Part shown: piece after piece, positions 63,377 to 64,000 of the stretch
Layout of the letters: each line of letters opens with the position of its first letter
Position numbering within the stretch: position 1 is the first letter of the stretch
DNA from: Pseudobdellovibrionaceae bacterium
Lineage (GTDB): Bacteria > Bdellovibrionota > Bdellovibrionia > Bdellovibrionales > UBA1609
Reading direction: 5' to 3'
Assembly: GCA_018663505.1 (NCBI GenBank)
Contig: JABJQG010000053.1
Span: forward strand, 16,239 to 80,238
DNA: 64,000 bases
Notes under the pieces: generated by a model
What the model saw: only the letters and a program-made list of their open reading frames with translations
Told to the model about the DNA's origin: nothing
Databases searched by the model: none
Made by a program: the position numbers and the translations under genes

Positions 63377-64000
63377 TTGAAAAAACTCTACTTTTTATCT
63401 TTAATTATTTCCGGTTCGTTAATTTTAATAGCATTTCAGAATTGTGCAGAGCCACTTAAAGGCGGTGCCGGCACTCCTCCTTTAATTAACGGCAGTACTG
63501 ACCCTGACAATTCGGAATCTGATAACCAAACCGCAGGTACAAATGAATGCGCTGAAGATGATATAAGAGACATTTGCCTCCCCCCATTAAGCTTTGTTTC
63601 TGTTTTAAGTGGGATAAGCTATATGGACAAAGGTGACAGCATTATATCCAACTTAACTGTTAATAGAATCGGTAATTTTCAATTTAATTGGTGGGAATTC
63701 AACGCACAAGGGGTAGAGATTGGCCCCGTAGCAACAAATACAGCTCAACATACTTTTAGCTTGCCAGCCACAGGAAGCTGTACAGAGGCTATACGCTATT
63801 ATAAAGTTAGAGCTGTGGATTTATCCAATTCTGATTTTGTTTTTGCAGAATTTATTATTCATGAAAACGCAGCCGGATTTTGTGACAGTTATGTGGATGG
63901 AGGCAATGGGAGCGGTGATAACACAGATTCTCTTACTCTCGTTACCACAGGTACAGGTAGCTCTTCTACTTTACCTGAAGGAAGTAGTTTTTCACAAAGT
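63377..64000 (+). CDS. Lipoprotein, N-terminal part (runs off the window)
   Basis: 208 codons are visible, open to the last base. A TTG start with GGAGG five bases upstream begins MKKLYFLSLIISGSLILIAF followed by QNCAEPLKGG, a lipobox whose cysteine is at residue 23 with the FQNC pattern common in Bdellovibrio lipoproteins. A Gly/Asn/Asp-rich linker precedes a beta-sandwich-like region (FQFNWWEFNAQGVEIGPVAT, then YYKVRAVDLSNSDF) that resembles an Ig/fibronectin-type fold, then another Gly/Ser/Thr-rich linker. Probably a large repeat surface lipoprotein. Confidence 0.78.
   Translation, partial: MKKLYFLSLIISGSLILIAFQNCAEPLKGGAGTPPLINGSTDPDNSESDNQTAGTNECAEDDIRDICLPPLSFVSVLSGISYMDKGDSIISNLTVNRIGNFQFNWWEFNAQGVEIGPVATNTAQHTFSLPATGSCTEAIRYYKVRAVDLSNSDFVFAEFIIHENAAGFCDSYVDGGNGSGDNTDSLTLVTTGTGSSSTLPEGSSFSQS

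Noticed and set aside
1..64000. CRISPR arrays, prophage or defence islands
   Set aside because: No regularly spaced repeats, Cas proteins, phage structural genes or restriction systems were seen; the only mobile element is the RAYT.

Overview
The window is AT-rich (roughly 37% GC by eye), gene-dense and bacterial. Its style fits the Bdellovibrionota (Bdellovibrio/Bacteriovorax-like, formerly Deltaproteobacteria). There are many small secreted proteins and lipoproteins of unknown function, one with an FQNC-type lipobox, frequent TTG/GTG starts, and many two-component, HD-GYP and PilZ proteins. It also holds a tricorn-like protease, a DUF4423 regulator and an LbtU-type porin. This assignment is inferred from gene content, because no rRNA is present.

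Layout. 1-1.8 kb: the end of a NapG-like ferredoxin, NapH and an exported thioredoxin. 1.9-6.9 kb: a secreted protein, a DUF6580 membrane protein, gpmA, a double-length pterin synthase-like protein and fadD. 6.9-10.6 kb: a metal (probably zinc) uptake operon on the minus strand (ZrgA-like DUF2796, ABC ATPase, ABC permease, DUF3299), preceded by a separately terminated small His/Cys protein. 10.7-12.8 kb: a conserved gene pair of unknown function. 12.9-15.2 kb: leucyl aminopeptidase and an FKBP lipoprotein, with a strong terminator inside the aminopeptidase reading frame. 15.5-23.8 kb: secreted proteins, a porin, a receiver protein, tRNA-Ser(GGA), a beta-helix-like protein, a TetR regulator and a lipoprotein. 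23.7-27.1 kb: a tandem duplication of about 1.7 kb carrying two paralogous exported proteins and a broken tail of the neighbouring lipoprotein gene.

27.1-37.3 kb is rich in signalling: a membrane histidine kinase, an HD-GYP protein, a lytic transglycosylase-like exported protein with two secreted neighbours, then Hpt, a receiver and a Na+/solute symporter-histidine kinase. 37.4-45.2 kb: SufE, tricorn protease, PilZ, aroC, a REP-associated transposase with its REP hairpins, N-formylglutamate amidohydrolase, an alkyltransferase and a phosphopantetheinyl transferase. 45.3-50.7 kb: a secreted zinc peptidase, a small lipoprotein, Fur, sucB and lpd. 50.7-58.7 kb: SH3-like secreted proteins, an apparently exported threonine dehydratase preceded by an isoleucine-rich short reading frame, SelO, an unknown gene overlapping a DUF2007 gene, NfeD and an SPFH protein. 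58.7-64 kb: a GAF plus histidine-phosphotransfer protein without ATPase domain, an unknown protein, an HTH protein, DUF4423 with a secreted partner, and the start of a lipoprotein that runs off the window.

No CRISPR array, prophage or obvious defence island was seen. The most notable signals are the Ile-rich leader candidate before the exported threonine dehydratase, the tandem duplication with its relict, the terminator inside pepA, the repeated palindrome GACCTAGGTC upstream of two genes, and the REP/transposase unit.
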